Shown here: positions 1 through 12,529 of the stretch, piece after piece
Position numbering within the stretch: the stretch's first letter is position 1
How the letters are laid out: every line of letters starts with the position of its first letter
DNA from: Aselliscus stoliczkanus
Taxonomy: Eukaryota; Chordata; Mammalia; Chiroptera; Hipposideridae
Assembly: GCA_033961575.1 (NCBI GenBank)
Contig: CM066737.1
Span: 66,608,771 to 66,672,770 of the forward strand
DNA length: 64,000 nucleotides
Direction: 5' to 3'
The notes under the pieces: model-generated
What the model was told of the DNA's origin: nothing
Seen by the model: the letters and a program-made list of their open reading frames with translations, nothing else
The model's database searches: none
Translations under genes and position numbers: made by a program

Positions 1-59
1 TGACAATAGCGGGGTTTGAATCCTGAATACAGTTTTTCAATGACTATCATGTAGAGATA

Positions 60-455
60 AAGAGAACTATTACAATAGTGCCATTTAAGACAACATGAAT
101 GGATCTTGAGATTATTGTGCTAGGCGAAATAATTCAGACAGAAAAAGTCACGAACTATATAATTTCACTGGTGTGTGGTATATAAAACTGAAAACAACAA
201 AGGAACAAGACAACAAATGAAGAAACAAAGACTCATAGACACGGACAATAGTTTAGTGGTTACCAGAGGGTAAGGGGGGAGGGTAGATGGTAGAAGAAGG
301 TAAACAGGGTCAAACATATGGTGACAGAAAGAGAACTGACTCTGGGTGGTGAACACATATGTGATATATAGATGATGTATTAAAGAATTGTACACCTGAA
401 ACCTATGTAACTCTACTAACAATAGTCACCCCAATAAACAAAATTTAAAAAAAAA
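60..455 (+). mobile_element. L1 LINE 3' end (ORF2 end and 3'UTR)
   Basis: 5'-truncated L1 3' end. It begins in the last ORF2 codons, where a decayed 'ACATGAATGGATCTTGAG' block gives the usual WMDL-type C-terminus. The 3'UTR follows, with a 'GAATTGTACACCTGAAACC' motif, an AATAAA and an A-rich tail. The same 3'UTR recurs near 19390-20130 and 55937-56243, which supports one bat-type L1 subfamily. No coding potential remains. Confidence 0.85.
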
Positions 456-1856
456 AAATCAATATGAGGAGCTAAGAGAGAAAAATGAAAAAAGAAAAGC
501 AAGAGATCATTACCAGAAGATTCAAGAAATAAAAGGGAAATTCAAACCTAGATTAAGAATGCTGAATGACCAATAAAGACTCATACTATCTGACCAGGAG
601 AATATAAATGCAAGGTGGAAACAGTATACTGAAAATCTATATAAAGAGAGAAAATGTTGATAGATACCTTTGAAGAAGATTCATATGAGGAAGAACATGT
701 AATTCTGAAAAGTAAAGGAAAAACTGCCCTGAAAGTATCAGGAAGAAATAAATCACCAGGGGTGGATGGGTTACTGACAGAATTATTTCAAACCACAGAT
801 ACTAAATCTATCAAAACAATGTCCTGTGGACTGGAAACATTCAAAATACATCCCAATCTTCAAGAAAGGCAATACCAAGGAGTGCAGTAACTACAGTGCC
901 ATTGCTCTAATTTCCATGTAAGTACAGTGATGTTCAAGGTGATGCAACAAAGTCTTCAACCTTATATGGAGTAAGAAATGCTGGACGTTCAAACTGGATT
1001 CAGAAATGGAAGAAGCACTTGAGGTCTAATTGCAAGCATTCCTCAAATACTGGAATGTTCCAAAGAGTTTCAATGGAAGGTTAGTCTATGTTTTATAGAC
1101 TACAGTAAAGCCTTTGACTGTGTTGATAATTAAAAGCAATGGATTGCTCTGAAAGAAATGGGAGTGCCTCCCCACTTGATTGTCCTAATGCATATCATAT
1201 ATTGTGGACAGGAAGCCACTGTCACTACAGAGTATGGAAAGACAGAATGGTTTCCTATAGACACAGTTGTCAAACAAGGATGCATTTTATCTCCTTATTT
1301 GTTTAATCTGTACATAGAACATATCATACAAAAAACTGGGTTGGATTCAGATGAAGAAGGAGTGAACAATGGTGAAAGAAATCTTAATAACTTAAGATAT
1401 GCAATGACACCATCTTACTGGCAACAAGTAGCAATGATTTGAAATGATTCACTACTGATGAAAGTGAAAGAAGAAAGTGCCAAAGCAGCATTGCATTTGT
1501 ATACCAAGGAGACAAAACTCATGACTACGGTAAAGACACATAACTTAAACAACGAAGATATTAAATTGTTAAAGATTTTGCTTACCCTGGTTAAGTCTTC
1601 AACTCAAAAGGAGACTGCATCCATGAAATCAAGAGAAGGCTGAGACTCAAAAAGAGGAGAAATGGTATAATTAGGAAAAATAACCAAGAGCAAAATTGTG
1701 TCACTAGAGACGAAAACTAATATCATCCACATCCTCATGTTCCCAGTTGTTATGTATGGATATGAAAGTTGGACACGTGAAGAGGCTAAAAGGAGAAAAA
1801 AAAGATTCATTTGAAATATGGTGTTGGGGGGCAGCTCTAAGGATACCCTGGATGGG

Positions 1857-2516
1857 TGTAACTGCACAAGAACTTCATTTCTGTAACATGCATTCTGCTT
1901 TAATCCAAGCTAGCTTTGTTTATCCTGATAGAACTGTGACTCCCTTGCATTCTTTCCCCAGATCTTCCGACCTGTACATATATTGTACATCCATTCCTTT
2001 TAATCATTAAGCCCGTAGGACATTGGGTTCTGGTCAGCATCAAACTCACATAAGAATAAAGCTTCAGGTCTATCAACTATGACCAAGATACACTAACCAA
2101 ACCTCGAACTAGAATAAGATTTTAGTCAAACAAAGATCACACCTTGGACTAAATTATGTTTCAGCTCTGGACTCATGAAAATGGAATGGCTCCACAGGCC
2201 ACATCCCCTGGAAATCGGACTGAACAATGTCATGACTGAAGCCATGATCAATTGCTCCCGGTCTTAGCCCTGACCAATCAATAGAGCCCCCAGCCCCAGC
2301 TTCCATAGTAACCATGATTAATGACTTTTCCCTTATATAATCTAGCCAATAGAGGCCATAGAGGAGCCAGGTCTTTGAGAGCACTAGCTCACCTGTTTCT
2401 CTAGGCTTGGCGCCAGATCCTTAAATAAACCTTTACTTTCTTTGCTGCAAACTACTGCTCATATCTTATTTGGCTTGAGTGCTTGCAGGCGAGTGGACCC
2501 TTTGAGGCTACAGTAA
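1857..2516 (+). mobile_element. LTR inserted in the RTE element (solo, class I-like)
   Basis: About 660 bases starting TGTAACTG and ending GTAACA interrupt the RTE frame: RIPWMG is lost at 1856 and the frame resumes at the TDRKMNNW codons near 2520. A TATA-like TTATATAA lies near 2333 and an AATAAA near 2424, in the order expected of U3-R-U5 on the plus strand. No clear target duplication is visible, so the ends may be off by several bases. Confidence 0.6.
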
Positions 2517-2784
2517 CACAGACAGAAAGATGAACAACTGGGTCTTAGAGCAAATTAGGTCTGAAACATCACTGGAGGCAACAATGAGGAAACTGAAGCT
2601 GTGCTACTTCAGGCACATCATGAGAAGGCAGGGTTCTTTGGAAAAGACAAGAGTACTGGGAAAAACAGAAGGCAGCAGGAAAAGAGGAAGAACAAATATG
2701 AGAGGGATTGACTCTATAATAGAAATCATAGGCATGAGTGTTCAGGGACTGAGCAGAGCTTTTGAGGACAGGACATTGTCATGG

Positions 2785-3465
2785 TGTGGAATTAACCCCT
2801 GGACATTTGCAGAAGGTGACAGCATTCAGAGACACTACAAAGGAAGATTTTAGTAAAGTTAGGGCAGAGATAGAATGCCCATGGCAGTGTCCAAAGATGA
2901 TGGCTGCCTCAGGTAGTAAGGGGAGAAACATTGGTGGGGCGGGGAGGGGAGGGTCGCCAGGGCAGAGTCCAGAGCCTGAAAGTGGACAGCTGCACTAACT
3001 TCAGGTTATCTTTTTTTTATACAGGAAAGGGGGAGTCGGTCAGGCAGGTCTGGGGGCTGACATCCTTACTGGGGTCTGGTCTGTTTGAAGATGATGTTAT
3101 CTCCAGATTCTGGACTCGTGCTCAGCCATAGTGGCCTGGGACTTTAAGGTGTCAACAGTAAATACTGCAAGAAGTTGTAAATTGTATTCCAGTGTCCGGG
3201 CACCTGAAGATTAAGAAATTGCTTTTTCTCAGGTTAGGATGTTTTTAATTAATGAGGTATGAGTAGCCTTGAGAAAGGGAACAGAGTTCTTCAGTTAATC
3301 AGTGAGGAGAGAAACAAAGAGAAAACAGATGAATATCAGGATGGAACCAACTGCAAACAAACCAGGCTTAATTACAGGTGGCTAGATAGCAAGCTATGCA
3401 ATGAGTTAAACTGCAAACTAGCTAAGTCTAACTGTGTTATTAATTTACTGAATTTTGCCCTTACA
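2785..3465 (+). mobile_element. Second LTR-like insertion in the RTE element
   Basis: A segment beginning TGTGGAATTAACC and ending CTTACA separates RTE codons (EDRTLSW upstream; TLLIHRVTRS downstream). Joining the flanks restores the family order, so this is an insertion. TG...CA termini suggest an LTR, but I see no convincing TATA/AATAAA pair or target duplication. It contains a G-rich patch at 2938-2952. Orientation and class are unproven. Confidence 0.45.
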
Positions 3466-3520
3466 GACATTACTCATTCATAGAGTCACCAGGAGTCAGA
3501 GCCAGTTCAATAGCTCATAA

Positions 3521-4999
3521 GACACACACTTAACATTTAACGGAGTAATCAAAATAAAGATTCTTGAAAGGATCAAGATAAAAAATAAAAATATCTAAGA
3601 AATACTATTATCAGTAAATTAACATGATAGACATAACGTAGTTACTTTGTTCAGCAGAAGCAATGGAGGGTTCTTTAAAACATACTCTAGCAAAATTGTT
3701 TTAAAGCTTTGTGTCTTATTTTTGAAGCAACTTTAGAAAATACATCTTTTATAACCAGTTTCTAATATTCAAGAAAAAAAAACATAGGATTTCAAATTTA
3801 TCAGTGCTTTCTGATAGAGTTGTAAATTGTTCATCTTTGGTATACCAATTGAATACTTTGAATTCAGGGAACAGAAGCAGATTCAACAACTGATGCAGTT
3901 ATATTACCAAAAAGTTACAGAAAAATCTTGCTTTTTCTCTAAACACTTTTACTCTGGAAAATTCATTTTTCATCAAAAATTTTCCAATAGGTCAACAAAT
4001 TATAGTTGACAAAAATCATTGTTTAAGGCAATATAACTTTTTCTTCACAGGATGTATAAAATGGTTAAAATGTTAATGTAAAAATATTATCAGTTTTTAT
4101 TCCCCCTTTAGAAATAGTTTTCTACTAAAATAAATGGAAACATTTGGTACTAAGTACTTTAGCAGTTGGCTAGTCGATATTGCTTTGTTTGTTTTCCAAT
4201 AATTAAGACTAGGCATTCAGATGATTTCTATTAGAATTTCTCTTCCTGGAGTTAAAAGAGAACTTTGTTTATAAAGTCAAATGCTGAGCTTTCTTTTCAA
4301 CCTGAGTATTGACTTCCTCCTTTGTGTAATGGAGATCTGTAACTTCTACAGCACAGGAAAAATACCAAGCATAGGATAATCAAACTGATAAATTGCTGAG
4401 CTTGTTCTTTATTTATTGACTATCAGAGTTCAGTCAAGATCCAATTAAAGCCCAAAAATAAAAGAAGAGGAAAAATCAGGAATAGATCAGTAAATACACA
4501 AAACTTCTTGTGAAATCTAAATAAAGATGTTTGGTACTGGTGCTTAGCCATTTGTGAAAAATATATAGGCTACCTTCTTACCCCACCTAATAAACAGGTT
4601 TTACTTTGTAGGATGATTATATCTTAAACAAAATTAACATTGGTAATTTCCATCTGAAATCATCCATGCACACAATATAGGTTCCTTTCAGGTGGCAGAG
4701 ACTCTGATAATTTACCTTGGTTTTTGTTTCCTAGGATAGTACCAAGGACACAGGAGAGCTAAATGAAATATCTTAATGCAAAATTTAATTTTGTTTTCAG
4801 GGAACATAGTTTACCAAAAACTATCAGACATTTTTTCAAATTTAGCCTGAATAAATAACAATCACATACTAAGAGAAATAGAATTAATATTCATAAAACA
4901 CCAGGCCCCTGTATTGGACACTGGGGAATACATAAATATACATTCACATTTTATTTAATCATCACTGAAATTACTATTTCTATTACCCAGGTAAGATAA
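3521..4999. other. AT-rich intergenic stretch, nothing recognised
   Basis: No repeat family, RNA gene or exon is recognised. The few open frames are short and lack motifs; the 60-codon frame near 3830 is within chance expectation for AT-rich DNA. Confidence 0.5.
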
Positions 5000-5356
5000 T
5001 GTGGCAGAGGGCCCTAGACAAAGGCTTTTCCGGACAACGTGGTCACAGGGGATTTCACGCTGCAGCAGGGAGTTTCAGACTAAGACATTCCTGGGCCGCA
5101 TGGCCATTAAATGTCCTTTTTTAACACTTCAGAATTCCTACCTCACCCGGGAGCCACTCAGGACCTGGCACAAGACCACATGTCCTAATAGTAAATCTTA
5201 GCTGCCAACCTGGAAACCTCAGGGTATCTAGCCCTGAGTCCCGCCCGGGTCGGGGCTCAGCCTCTGGATGTAAATCCACTGAGCCTGTGCGGGCATCAAT
5301 AAACGCTGCTTCTGGAGCCTTGGTGTCCTGTCTCTCTGTCCAAGTATCCCACAGCA
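5000..5356 (+). mobile_element. Solo LTR, same family as the 23.9-29.9 kb provirus
   Basis: Starts TGTGGCAGAGGGCCC and ends CCCACAGCA. It is flanked by 4-base ATAA duplications at 4996-4999 and 5357-5360. It contains AATAAA near 5299 followed by the GGTGTCCTGTCTCTCTGTCC stretch, which occurs reverse-complemented in both LTRs at 23867-24169 and 29601-29916. The TATA region is changed to TATCTAG near 5224. A solo LTR with intact duplications implies LTR-LTR recombination after a full insertion. Confidence 0.9.
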
Positions 5357-5360
5357 ATAA

Positions 5361-6439
5361 CAGAGTTTCTGAGAATTCAGTGAATTATGGAGCTAAGATT
5401 TAACGTAATTCTCTTTCAAGACTTAGGGGTTCTCTGTGTAGCAAACTAGATCAGAGGCTAAGAGGTCAGGTTTCATATGGGGGCTTTAAGTATGGAAAAC
5501 ATCATAAAGCAGGCTATAATTCTAATCATGTAAACTGAGTCTCAAAAGGAAATTGAGACAAATCTTACCTCTATACCTCACCGAGTTCTCAAAGCTGACC
5601 AGCGCACCTTCTAATCTTTGAATGTACATTCCTATATACTATGTATGTCTTTGTGTGCATATATTGATTCCTTTTGATGGAGCAAAGTACTTCATTAACT
5701 ATAAGGGAAGAATGCACCAGGGAAATGATGTGAATGGGTTAAGAATCAGATAATATTTATAAATTTTTAATTCATTTAATTTAGAGATCTTTGTATTACT
5801 TGGATTCAATTAATGTATTGAATTCAAACAGTTCTTGAAGGAAAAAAGAAAATATTGCCTAGAGTATCCAAATAATAGTATGGCAAAGATCTTTTAAAAG
5901 TTATAATTATCTAAATAACTTCCTTTGTTCACTGCTGTTTACACAGATTAGAGTATATTTAAGCATACTATTCCACTAATAAACTATTTTATGGCTTTTC
6001 TAAAAACAATTATAATTCTAAATGCCAATTTTACATACAAAACCTGCTTCAATACTAGTTACACTTTGATATTTTAAATGTCAGCAGCCCATCTTTGATG
6101 AGCAGCTTAACAATTCTAAAACAGCATGTACGTTTATAAAAGAAAAATGAACAATCAGTATGCAAACTCATGTGAATATTTTATTCTACTGCAAACAAAG
6201 TGGCTATTGTTAAAAATGGTAAGTTGAAAAATACCTAGTCAGTATCCCTTTCAAACCTACAATAATATCCTAGTAAATTTAACTATAATATATTTAAGCG
6301 ATTGAAGACTCACTTATGCCCAAACATGAAAAGAATATTAATGTAGCATCAGATATGAACATCAGAATGATGTTCTTTTGCTGTAGACATTATAGCACAT
6401 GAACAGATGGCCTGCTTTTTTGCAGAAGAGATTTTTCTC
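5361..6439. other. AT-rich intergenic stretch, nothing recognised
   Basis: No gene or repeat family that I can name. Confidence 0.45.
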
Positions 6440-6610
6440 TTGCCACACAAAATACTCATGGTACAAGTGAAAATACATTGGACTAGAAGTGAAGAGACAT
6501 GGTTTAGTTCAAGCTTTTTTATCATTCTACCTATGTGACCCGAGATAAGTCAGCTTCAGAAACTGAAGAAATTGGGAAGGTGTGAATAACAGCACAATAA
6601 GGATCATTCA
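6440..6610 (+). mobile_element. MIR SINE fragment
   Basis: Carries the MIR-type order GGACTAGAAGT...AGACATGG...CTATGTGACCCGAGATAAGTC...CAG...AAACTGAAG. This matches an ancient mammalian MIR core in the sense direction, heavily diverged. It is a pan-mammalian fossil. Confidence 0.55.
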
Positions 6611-7425
6611 ATCAATTAAGTGGACCATAATGAATATTTTTAAAGAAATAAATAAGAATACAGTGAAGTAGAAAATATTTGTGTCTCACAGATAGCAAGT
6701 GTATACACTCTGTGAAAGTCCTCTTTCAGTTATATAGATGTCTTGTGGCTTGACATAGAGTGTAGAATCAACCTTTCTCAAATAAAAACAAGAAATGGGT
6801 TAAAATGTTGAGACACCAAGAAGGTTGTGAAAATGTTTATATTTACATAATTAAGCTTTCTGCAAATAGCAGGGCAGGCATCCAGGTGGGTTTTAAATGG
6901 CTTGAGTGAAGGGAGTGGCAAGCAGCCTTGTTTTTTATTGTGCTTTGGGGCTGGGGGTGGAGTGAGGGTTCTTAAGGCTAGTGATTTTCACTTCTCTCTG
7001 GCACTAAGGGAGAGAATATGAATGCTTTTTTATCAGGCTTTCAGATTTGAGGAAGAAGAAAAAAGGAGTGATTGGGCTTTAAAGTGAACAATCAAAATGG
7101 TCAGAATCTTTACTGCAAAAGATATGGATGTGTATACCTGGTCACTTCTCATTGAAAAGTGCTATCAAATATATATTCTTCTATTCTTGTGTAGTTTTCA
7201 CCATTTAATTTTCAGGAAAATTAGGCTAATAAAATTTCCAAATTTTTGAACTCTTAAAGGGATATTGTGAGAGTAGAGTTCTAGTGTATGTGGTTCTCAT
7301 CTATTTATTTTACCCACACCCAAGGGGACTTTGGCAAGTGGAAAGAGTCCTTACTAATAGTTACATGGGTCTTACACAAGATGTATGCTGTGTCTTGACC
7401 ATTGCTCATAGTAAAATTATTCTCA
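6611..7425. other. Intergenic stretch, nothing recognised
   Basis: A G-rich patch near 6940-6970 is visible but has no associated frame or element that I can name. Confidence 0.4.
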
Positions 7426-7532
7426 GGGCCGGCCGAGTGGCGCGGTGGTTAAGTGCTGGCTTGGGAAGCCAGCGGCCCCGGTTCGGTTCCCACATATGAG
7501 GGCCAGTGACACTGCCCTCAAAAAAAAAAAAA
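7426..7532 (+). mobile_element. Short tRNA-derived SINE with poly(A)
   Basis: Head GGGCCGGCCGAGTGGCGC, hairpin CGCTGGC-like/GCCAGCG with a seven-base loop TTGGGAA, B-box-like GGTTCGGTTCCC, then CACTGCCCTC and an A-tail. It is flanked by AAATTATTCTC duplications (from about 7413, and immediately after the tail), a clean LINE-driven retroposition. This short form lacks the body of the long SINEs. Confidence 0.92.
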
Positions 7533-7989
7533 ATTATTCTCCAGGAAACCTTGTTCATTAGTAGGCATGCGATTCCCTCTCGACCATGTGTAGCTGAAAT
7601 ACCTGTAGCAATATCATATCTACAAATAGCATAGGCCAGTCAGTGAAACATATACATCAAAACTCTCAGCCATGGATGACACTACCTTTGGGAGGTCATA
7701 CTACTGACCTTACTGACCTTCATATACACCCATTTCCTGAAAGCTCTTCTTGATTTGGAAAAGCTCCAGCTGTTGGTTGTAGATGACCTTGCATAAGAAG
7801 TACCTTGGAGAAAATGGTAATTTGTGACCTCTTCCTTCTTAGTCCCCCTCAAAGTCAGTGCCTATTGATGCCAAATGCTTGTAACACTTTAAATCACTTC
7901 CATAAAATCCACAATAGCATTAATAAAAACAATTAATATATCAGATTTTCAGTCATAGTGTAATACACCTTGCTATATAAATTATAATT
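7533..7989. other. Intergenic stretch, nothing recognised
   Basis: No gene or named repeat seen. Confidence 0.4.
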
Positions 7990-9741
7990 TATGATAAAAA
8001 GCATACTATTTTTTCTGTTTTAATTTTTTTATTATTAATAGTTTCACGTATACAAAACAACATAATGATTAGACATTTAAACACCTCACAAAGTGATAAC
8101 CCCAACAAGTCCACAACCCATCTGACACCCACTGTACATAGCTTTTAAAATGCCATTGACTATATTCCCTATACTGTACTTTACATTTCATGATTATATG
8201 TATTTTTTAATTATAGTTGATGTCCAGTATTATTTTATATTAGTTTCAGGTATACAGCACAGTGTTAGCCATTTATATAATTTAGGAAGTGATCCCCACA
8301 AATAAATCTAGTACCAATCTGACACTACATAGAGTTTTTACAATATTATTGATTACATTTCCCATGCTGCATTTCACATCCCTGTGACTATTTTGTAACT
8401 ACCAATTGTACTCCTAATCCCTTCATCTTTCTCATTCATACCCCAAGCCCCTGACCTTCTAGTAATCATCAGTTTGCTCTCTGTATCTGAGTTTATTTCT
8501 GTTTTGTTTGTTTATTTTGTTCTTTAGATTCTACATATATGTGAGATCATATGTTATTTGTCTTTCACAGTCTGTCTTATTTCACTTAGCATAATACACA
8601 CTAGGTCCATCCATGTTATAGCAAATGGTAAGATTTCATTATTTTTATAGCAGAGTAATACTCCATTGTATAAATGTACCACGATTTCTTTATCCAATCA
8701 TTTATTGATGGGCATTTTGATTGTTTCTATATCTTGGTTATTGTGAATAGTGCTACAGTAAACTTAGGGGAGTGTATTATCTTTTCAAATTATGTACTTC
8801 AGATTTTTTTGGATAAATACCCATAAGTGGAATTCTGGGTCATAAGGTATTTCAACTTTTAATTTTTGATGTACATCCATACTGTTTTCCATAGTGACAG
8901 CACCAATTTGCAATCCCACAAACACTGCACAAGGGTTCGTTTTCTCCACATCATCGTTAACACTTGCTTTTTGTTGATTTATTGATAATAGCCATTCTGA
9001 CAGGTGTGAGGTGATATCTCTTTGTGGTTTTTATTTGTATTTCTCTGATGATGAGTCATGTTAAGCATCTTTTCATATGTCTATTGGGAAGCTATATGTT
9101 TTCTTTGGAGAATTGTCTATTCAGGTCCACTGCCTATTTGTGAATTGAATTGTTTGGGGTTTTTTTTTGGGGGGGGGGTGTTGTGTTATATGGGTTTTAT
9201 GTAAATTATGGATATTACTCCCTTATCAAAAGTATCATTGGCAAATTCCTTCTCCCATTCAATAGCATGTCTTTTCATTTTGTTGATGGTTTCCTTTGCT
9301 GTGTAAAGCATTTTTAGTTTGATGCAGTCCTGCTTATTTATTTTGTCCTTTGTTTCCCTTGCCCAAGGATATATATCAGTGAAAATATTACTAAGGGTAA
9401 TGTATGAGTTTACTTCCCATATTTTCTTTTAGGAGTTTTATGGTTTCAGGTCTTACATTTAAGTCTTTAATCCGTTTTGAGTTTATTCTTGTACATGGTG
9501 TAAAAAGGTGGTCCAGTGCCATTTTTTTTTGCATGTATCTGTCCAGTTATCCCAGCATTATTTATAGAAAAAACTGTCTTTACCCAAATTTAAATTCTTG
9601 TTTCCTTTGCCAAAGATTAAATGACCATATAGGCATGAATTTATTTCTGGCCTCTCCATTCTGTTCCATTGATCTATGTGTTTGTTTTTATGCCAGTACC
9701 ATACTGTTTCAATTACTGTGGGCTTATAGTATAATTTGATA

Positions 9742-10242
9742 TCAGCATGATACCTCCAGCTTTGCTTTCCTCTGGATTGCTATGACTATTCTGGGTCCCT
9801 TATGGTTCCATATAAATTTTAGGATAATTTGTTCTAGTTCTGTGCAAAATGCCATTGGAATTTTGATAGACACTGAATTGAGTCTATAGATTGCTTTGGG
9901 TAGTATGGACATTTTAACTATGTTGATTCTTCCTATCCATAAACATGATATATGTTTCCATTTATTTGTATCTTCTTTAATTTCTATCTTCAATGTCTTA
10001 AAATTTTCTGAGTACAGGTCTTTTACTTGTTTGGTTAGATGTATTCTTAGGTTGTTTTTTTTTAATGCAATTGTAAATGGGATTGTTTTCTTAATTTTTC
10101 TTTCTGATACTTTGTTATTAGTATATAAAAATGCAACCAATTTCTGAAAATTAATTTTGGGTCCTGCTATTTTACTAAATCCTTTTATTAGTTCTAATAG
10201 TTTTGTGGTGGACTTGTTGGTGTTCTCTCTATATAGCATCAT
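9742..10242 (-). pseudogene. L1 ORF2 reverse-transcriptase fragment
   Basis: Longest surviving open piece of this L1 copy, 166 codons, against about 1,250-1,280 for a complete L1 ORF2p. It lies just after the RT active site: a D-D pair immediately precedes the first Met, followed by the [18 protein letters not shown] palm segment and the thumb segment with [18 protein letters not shown]. No start context, no promoter and stops on both sides, so it is a fossil. Confidence 0.85.
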
Positions 10243-10479
10243 GTCATCTACAAATAATGACAGTTTTACTTCCCCTTTTCTAATTTGGATGCCATTTACT
10301 TTTAATTAATTTATTTATTTATTCTTTCCTGATCGCTATGTCTAGGACTTCCACATTATATTGAATAAAAGTGGTGAAAGTGGACACCTTTGTCTTGCTC
10401 CTGATGTTATGGAGAATACTTTTATCTTTTCATCACTGAGTATGAGATTAGCTGTTTGGTTGTCATACATGGCCTTTAT

Positions 10480-10942
10480 TTTTTATTTTTTAAAGATTTT
10501 ATTGAGGAATTGGGAGAAGGGAACAGCATGGGGAACTGGGGAAGGGAAACAGACAAGTTGCTGTGCTTTTGTTCTTCAGCCTAGTTTTGGAGGACGTCGC
10601 TTCACTGGCCCATGTTGGTATTTTCATTGCATTCCTCTTGGGTGAGGCAGAATGGTCGCTGGCCTCTGGACGGCTGCTCACAGTGGCTCTTGGCAGCTCA
10701 CACTGGCTGCCAGCCGCTCACGCTGGCTGCCGGTCACTCACTGTAGCCTATGGCAGCCCACTGCAGCAGGGGCTGCAGCTATGCCGTCCCGGGGACTCAC
10801 AGCAGTCCAGCTCCAGGTGGAGCTGTTGTTCAACATCTTAGCTGTAGAGGGCAGTGACACTGGCCCTCATATGTGGGATACAAACCAGGACTGCTGGCAT
10901 CCCAAGCCAGCTCTTAACCAATGGGCCACTTGGCCGGCCAAC
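10480..10942 (-). mobile_element. Long tRNA-derived SINE, minus strand, in L1
   Basis: Plus-strand poly(T), then TAAAGATTTTATTG (reverse complement of an AATAAA...TCTTTA tail), GTTCTTCAG, two near-repeats of GGCAGCTCAC, CAGCTCCAGGTGGAGCTG and the terminal tRNA head ending CGGCCAA. Flanking duplication CATGGCCTTTAT, starting about 10468 and 10944. It lies inside L1 ORF2. Confidence 0.92.
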
Positions 10943-11668
10943 CATGGCCTTTATTATACTTAGATTTGTTTTCTCTATTCCCACTTTGCTGAGAATTTTT
11001 GTCATAAATGGATGCTGGATTTTGTCAAATATTTTTTTCTGCATTTATTGATATGACCATATGGTTTTTATTTTTCATTTTGTTTATGCAGTGTATCACA
11101 TTATTGATTTGTGGATATTGAATCAACCTTGCATTCCAGGAATAAATCCTGCTTGATTGTAGTGCATGATGTTTCTAATATATTGCTGAGTTCGGTGTGC
11201 TAATATTTTGTCGAGGATTTTTGCATGTAAGTTTATTAGGGATATCAGCCTATAGCTTTCTTTTTTTGTAATGTCTTTGTCTCATTTTGGAATCAGGCTA
11301 ATGGTGGCCTTGTAAAATGAGGTTGGTAGCCTTCCCACCTCTTGATTTTTGGAATAGTTTGAGGAGAATAAGTGTTAATTCTTCTTAGAATGTTTGGTAA
11401 AATTTACATGTAAAGCCATTTGGTCTAGGACTTTTGTTTGTTGGGAGATTATTGATTCAATTTCATTAATAGTAATTGGTTGGTTTAGGTTTTCTGTTTT
11501 TTTCTTGAATCAGCCTTGGAAGATTGTATGCTTCTAGGAATTTATCCATTTCTTCCAGGTTGTCCAATTGTTGGCATATAGTTGCTCATAGTATTTTCTA
11601 AAATTTGGGGGTTTCTGTCATCTGTCTGGTGTTCTGTCTCTTCTTTCATTTCTGATTTTATTTATATG

Positions 11669-11672
<4 letters not shown>

Positions 11673-11724
<52 letters not shown>
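11673..11724 (+). repeat. (CT)n microsatellite
   Basis: Uninterrupted CT dinucleotides over about 52 bases, inside the minus-strand L1. Confidence 0.98.
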
Positions 11725-11729
<5 letters not shown>

Positions 11730-12529
11730 CTTTTTTTGATGAGTCTGGTTAAAGTTCTGTCAATTTTGTTTATCTTTGCAATAAGTCATCTCTTGGTTTC
11801 ATGGATTTTTTGTGTTTTTTTGATTTTGGGGTTTTTTTTCTTTTGTTTTGTTTTTTCCTCTGTTTCATTTATTTCAGCTCTGACCTTTATTATTTCCTTC
11901 CTTGTACTCACTTTGGGCTCCATTCACTGTTCTTTTTCCAGTTCCTTTAGGTGTAAAATTAGACTGTTTATCTGAGATTCTTCTTTTTTCTTGACATTAG
12001 CCTGCATTGCTATGAATTTCCCTCCTAGGACTACTTTCGCTGTGTTCTATAGATTTTGGGTTGCTGTGTTTTCATTTTTATTTGCCTCAAGGTATATTTT
12101 GATTTCTTCCTCGATCTCATTGTTGACCCAGTCATTATTTAGTAACATGTTATTTAGGCTCCATGTGTTTGTGTGTTTTCCAGTTTTTGTGTTTTTTTTT
12201 TCTTTTCTTGTAATTGATTTCCAGTTTCATACCGTTGTGGTCAGAGAAAATGCTTCATATGATTTCAGTCTTCTTAAATTTATTGAGATTTGTTCTGTGG
12301 CCTAACATGTGTTCTATCTTGGAAAATATTCCAAGTGCTGCTTTGGAGTAAAATGCTCTAAAAGTATCAATTATATCCATCTGATCTAGTGTGTCATATA
12401 AGGCTGCTGTTTCTGCATTGATTTTCTATCTGTAAGATCTGTCCATTGGTGTCAGCCCTTGCTCCACAGCCACACATTTCAGTTTTCTTCCATATGTTTC
12501 TGGCACCTCTTGAGTTACTGCCCCTCCAC

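Larger units (their letters stand above)
458..3520 (+). mobile_element. RTE-clade (BovB-like) non-LTR retrotransposon, 5'-truncated and interrupted twice
   Basis: Degenerate reverse-transcriptase gene of an RTE-type LINE, readable in pieces across three frames. Recognisable blocks in order: NKSPGVDG near 750, GFRNGRST near 1000, FIDYSKAFDCVD near 1093-1130 (an RT catalytic Asp lies here), QGCILSPYLFNLY near 1275-1315, then NNLRYA followed by a broken active-site region near 1390-1410. The downstream MNNWVLEQI...YFRHIMRRQGSLEKT...GSRKRGR...M block is at 2530-2730. The very end (IHRVTRSQS) is at 3475-3510. The frame is lost to LTR-like insertions at 1857-2516 and 2785-3465. The endonuclease domain is absent. 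The family call rests on motif recognition. Confidence 0.8.
7990..12448 (-). mobile_element. L1 LINE, 3' part (ORF2 and 3'UTR), reverse orientation
   Basis: Read on the minus strand this is L1 from mid ORF2 to the 3'UTR. The 3'UTR block lies at 8020-8480 and looks partly duplicated, with two 'AGTTTCAnGTATACA' blocks near 8041 and 8245. ORF2 pieces include a 166-codon open stretch at 9742-10242 covering the RT palm and thumb (FVDDM just upstream at about 10230-10245, then NKFQK-like and IGRINIVKM...LPKAIYR motifs). The upstream RT part is near 10840-11050. It is interrupted by a long SINE at 10480-10942 and a CT microsatellite at 11673-11724. Several stops and frameshifts make it inactive. The 5' boundary abuts another L1 in opposite orientation. 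Confidence 0.88.

Noticed and set aside
7426..7500. Possible tRNA genes in GGGCCGGCCGAGTGGC segments
   Set aside because: They recur many times with target duplications and A-tails, and the acceptor stem does not close, so they are SINE heads.
12449..12529. L1 twin-priming inversion
   Set aside because: Both flanking copies keep separate 3' ends, so one inverted event does not explain them.
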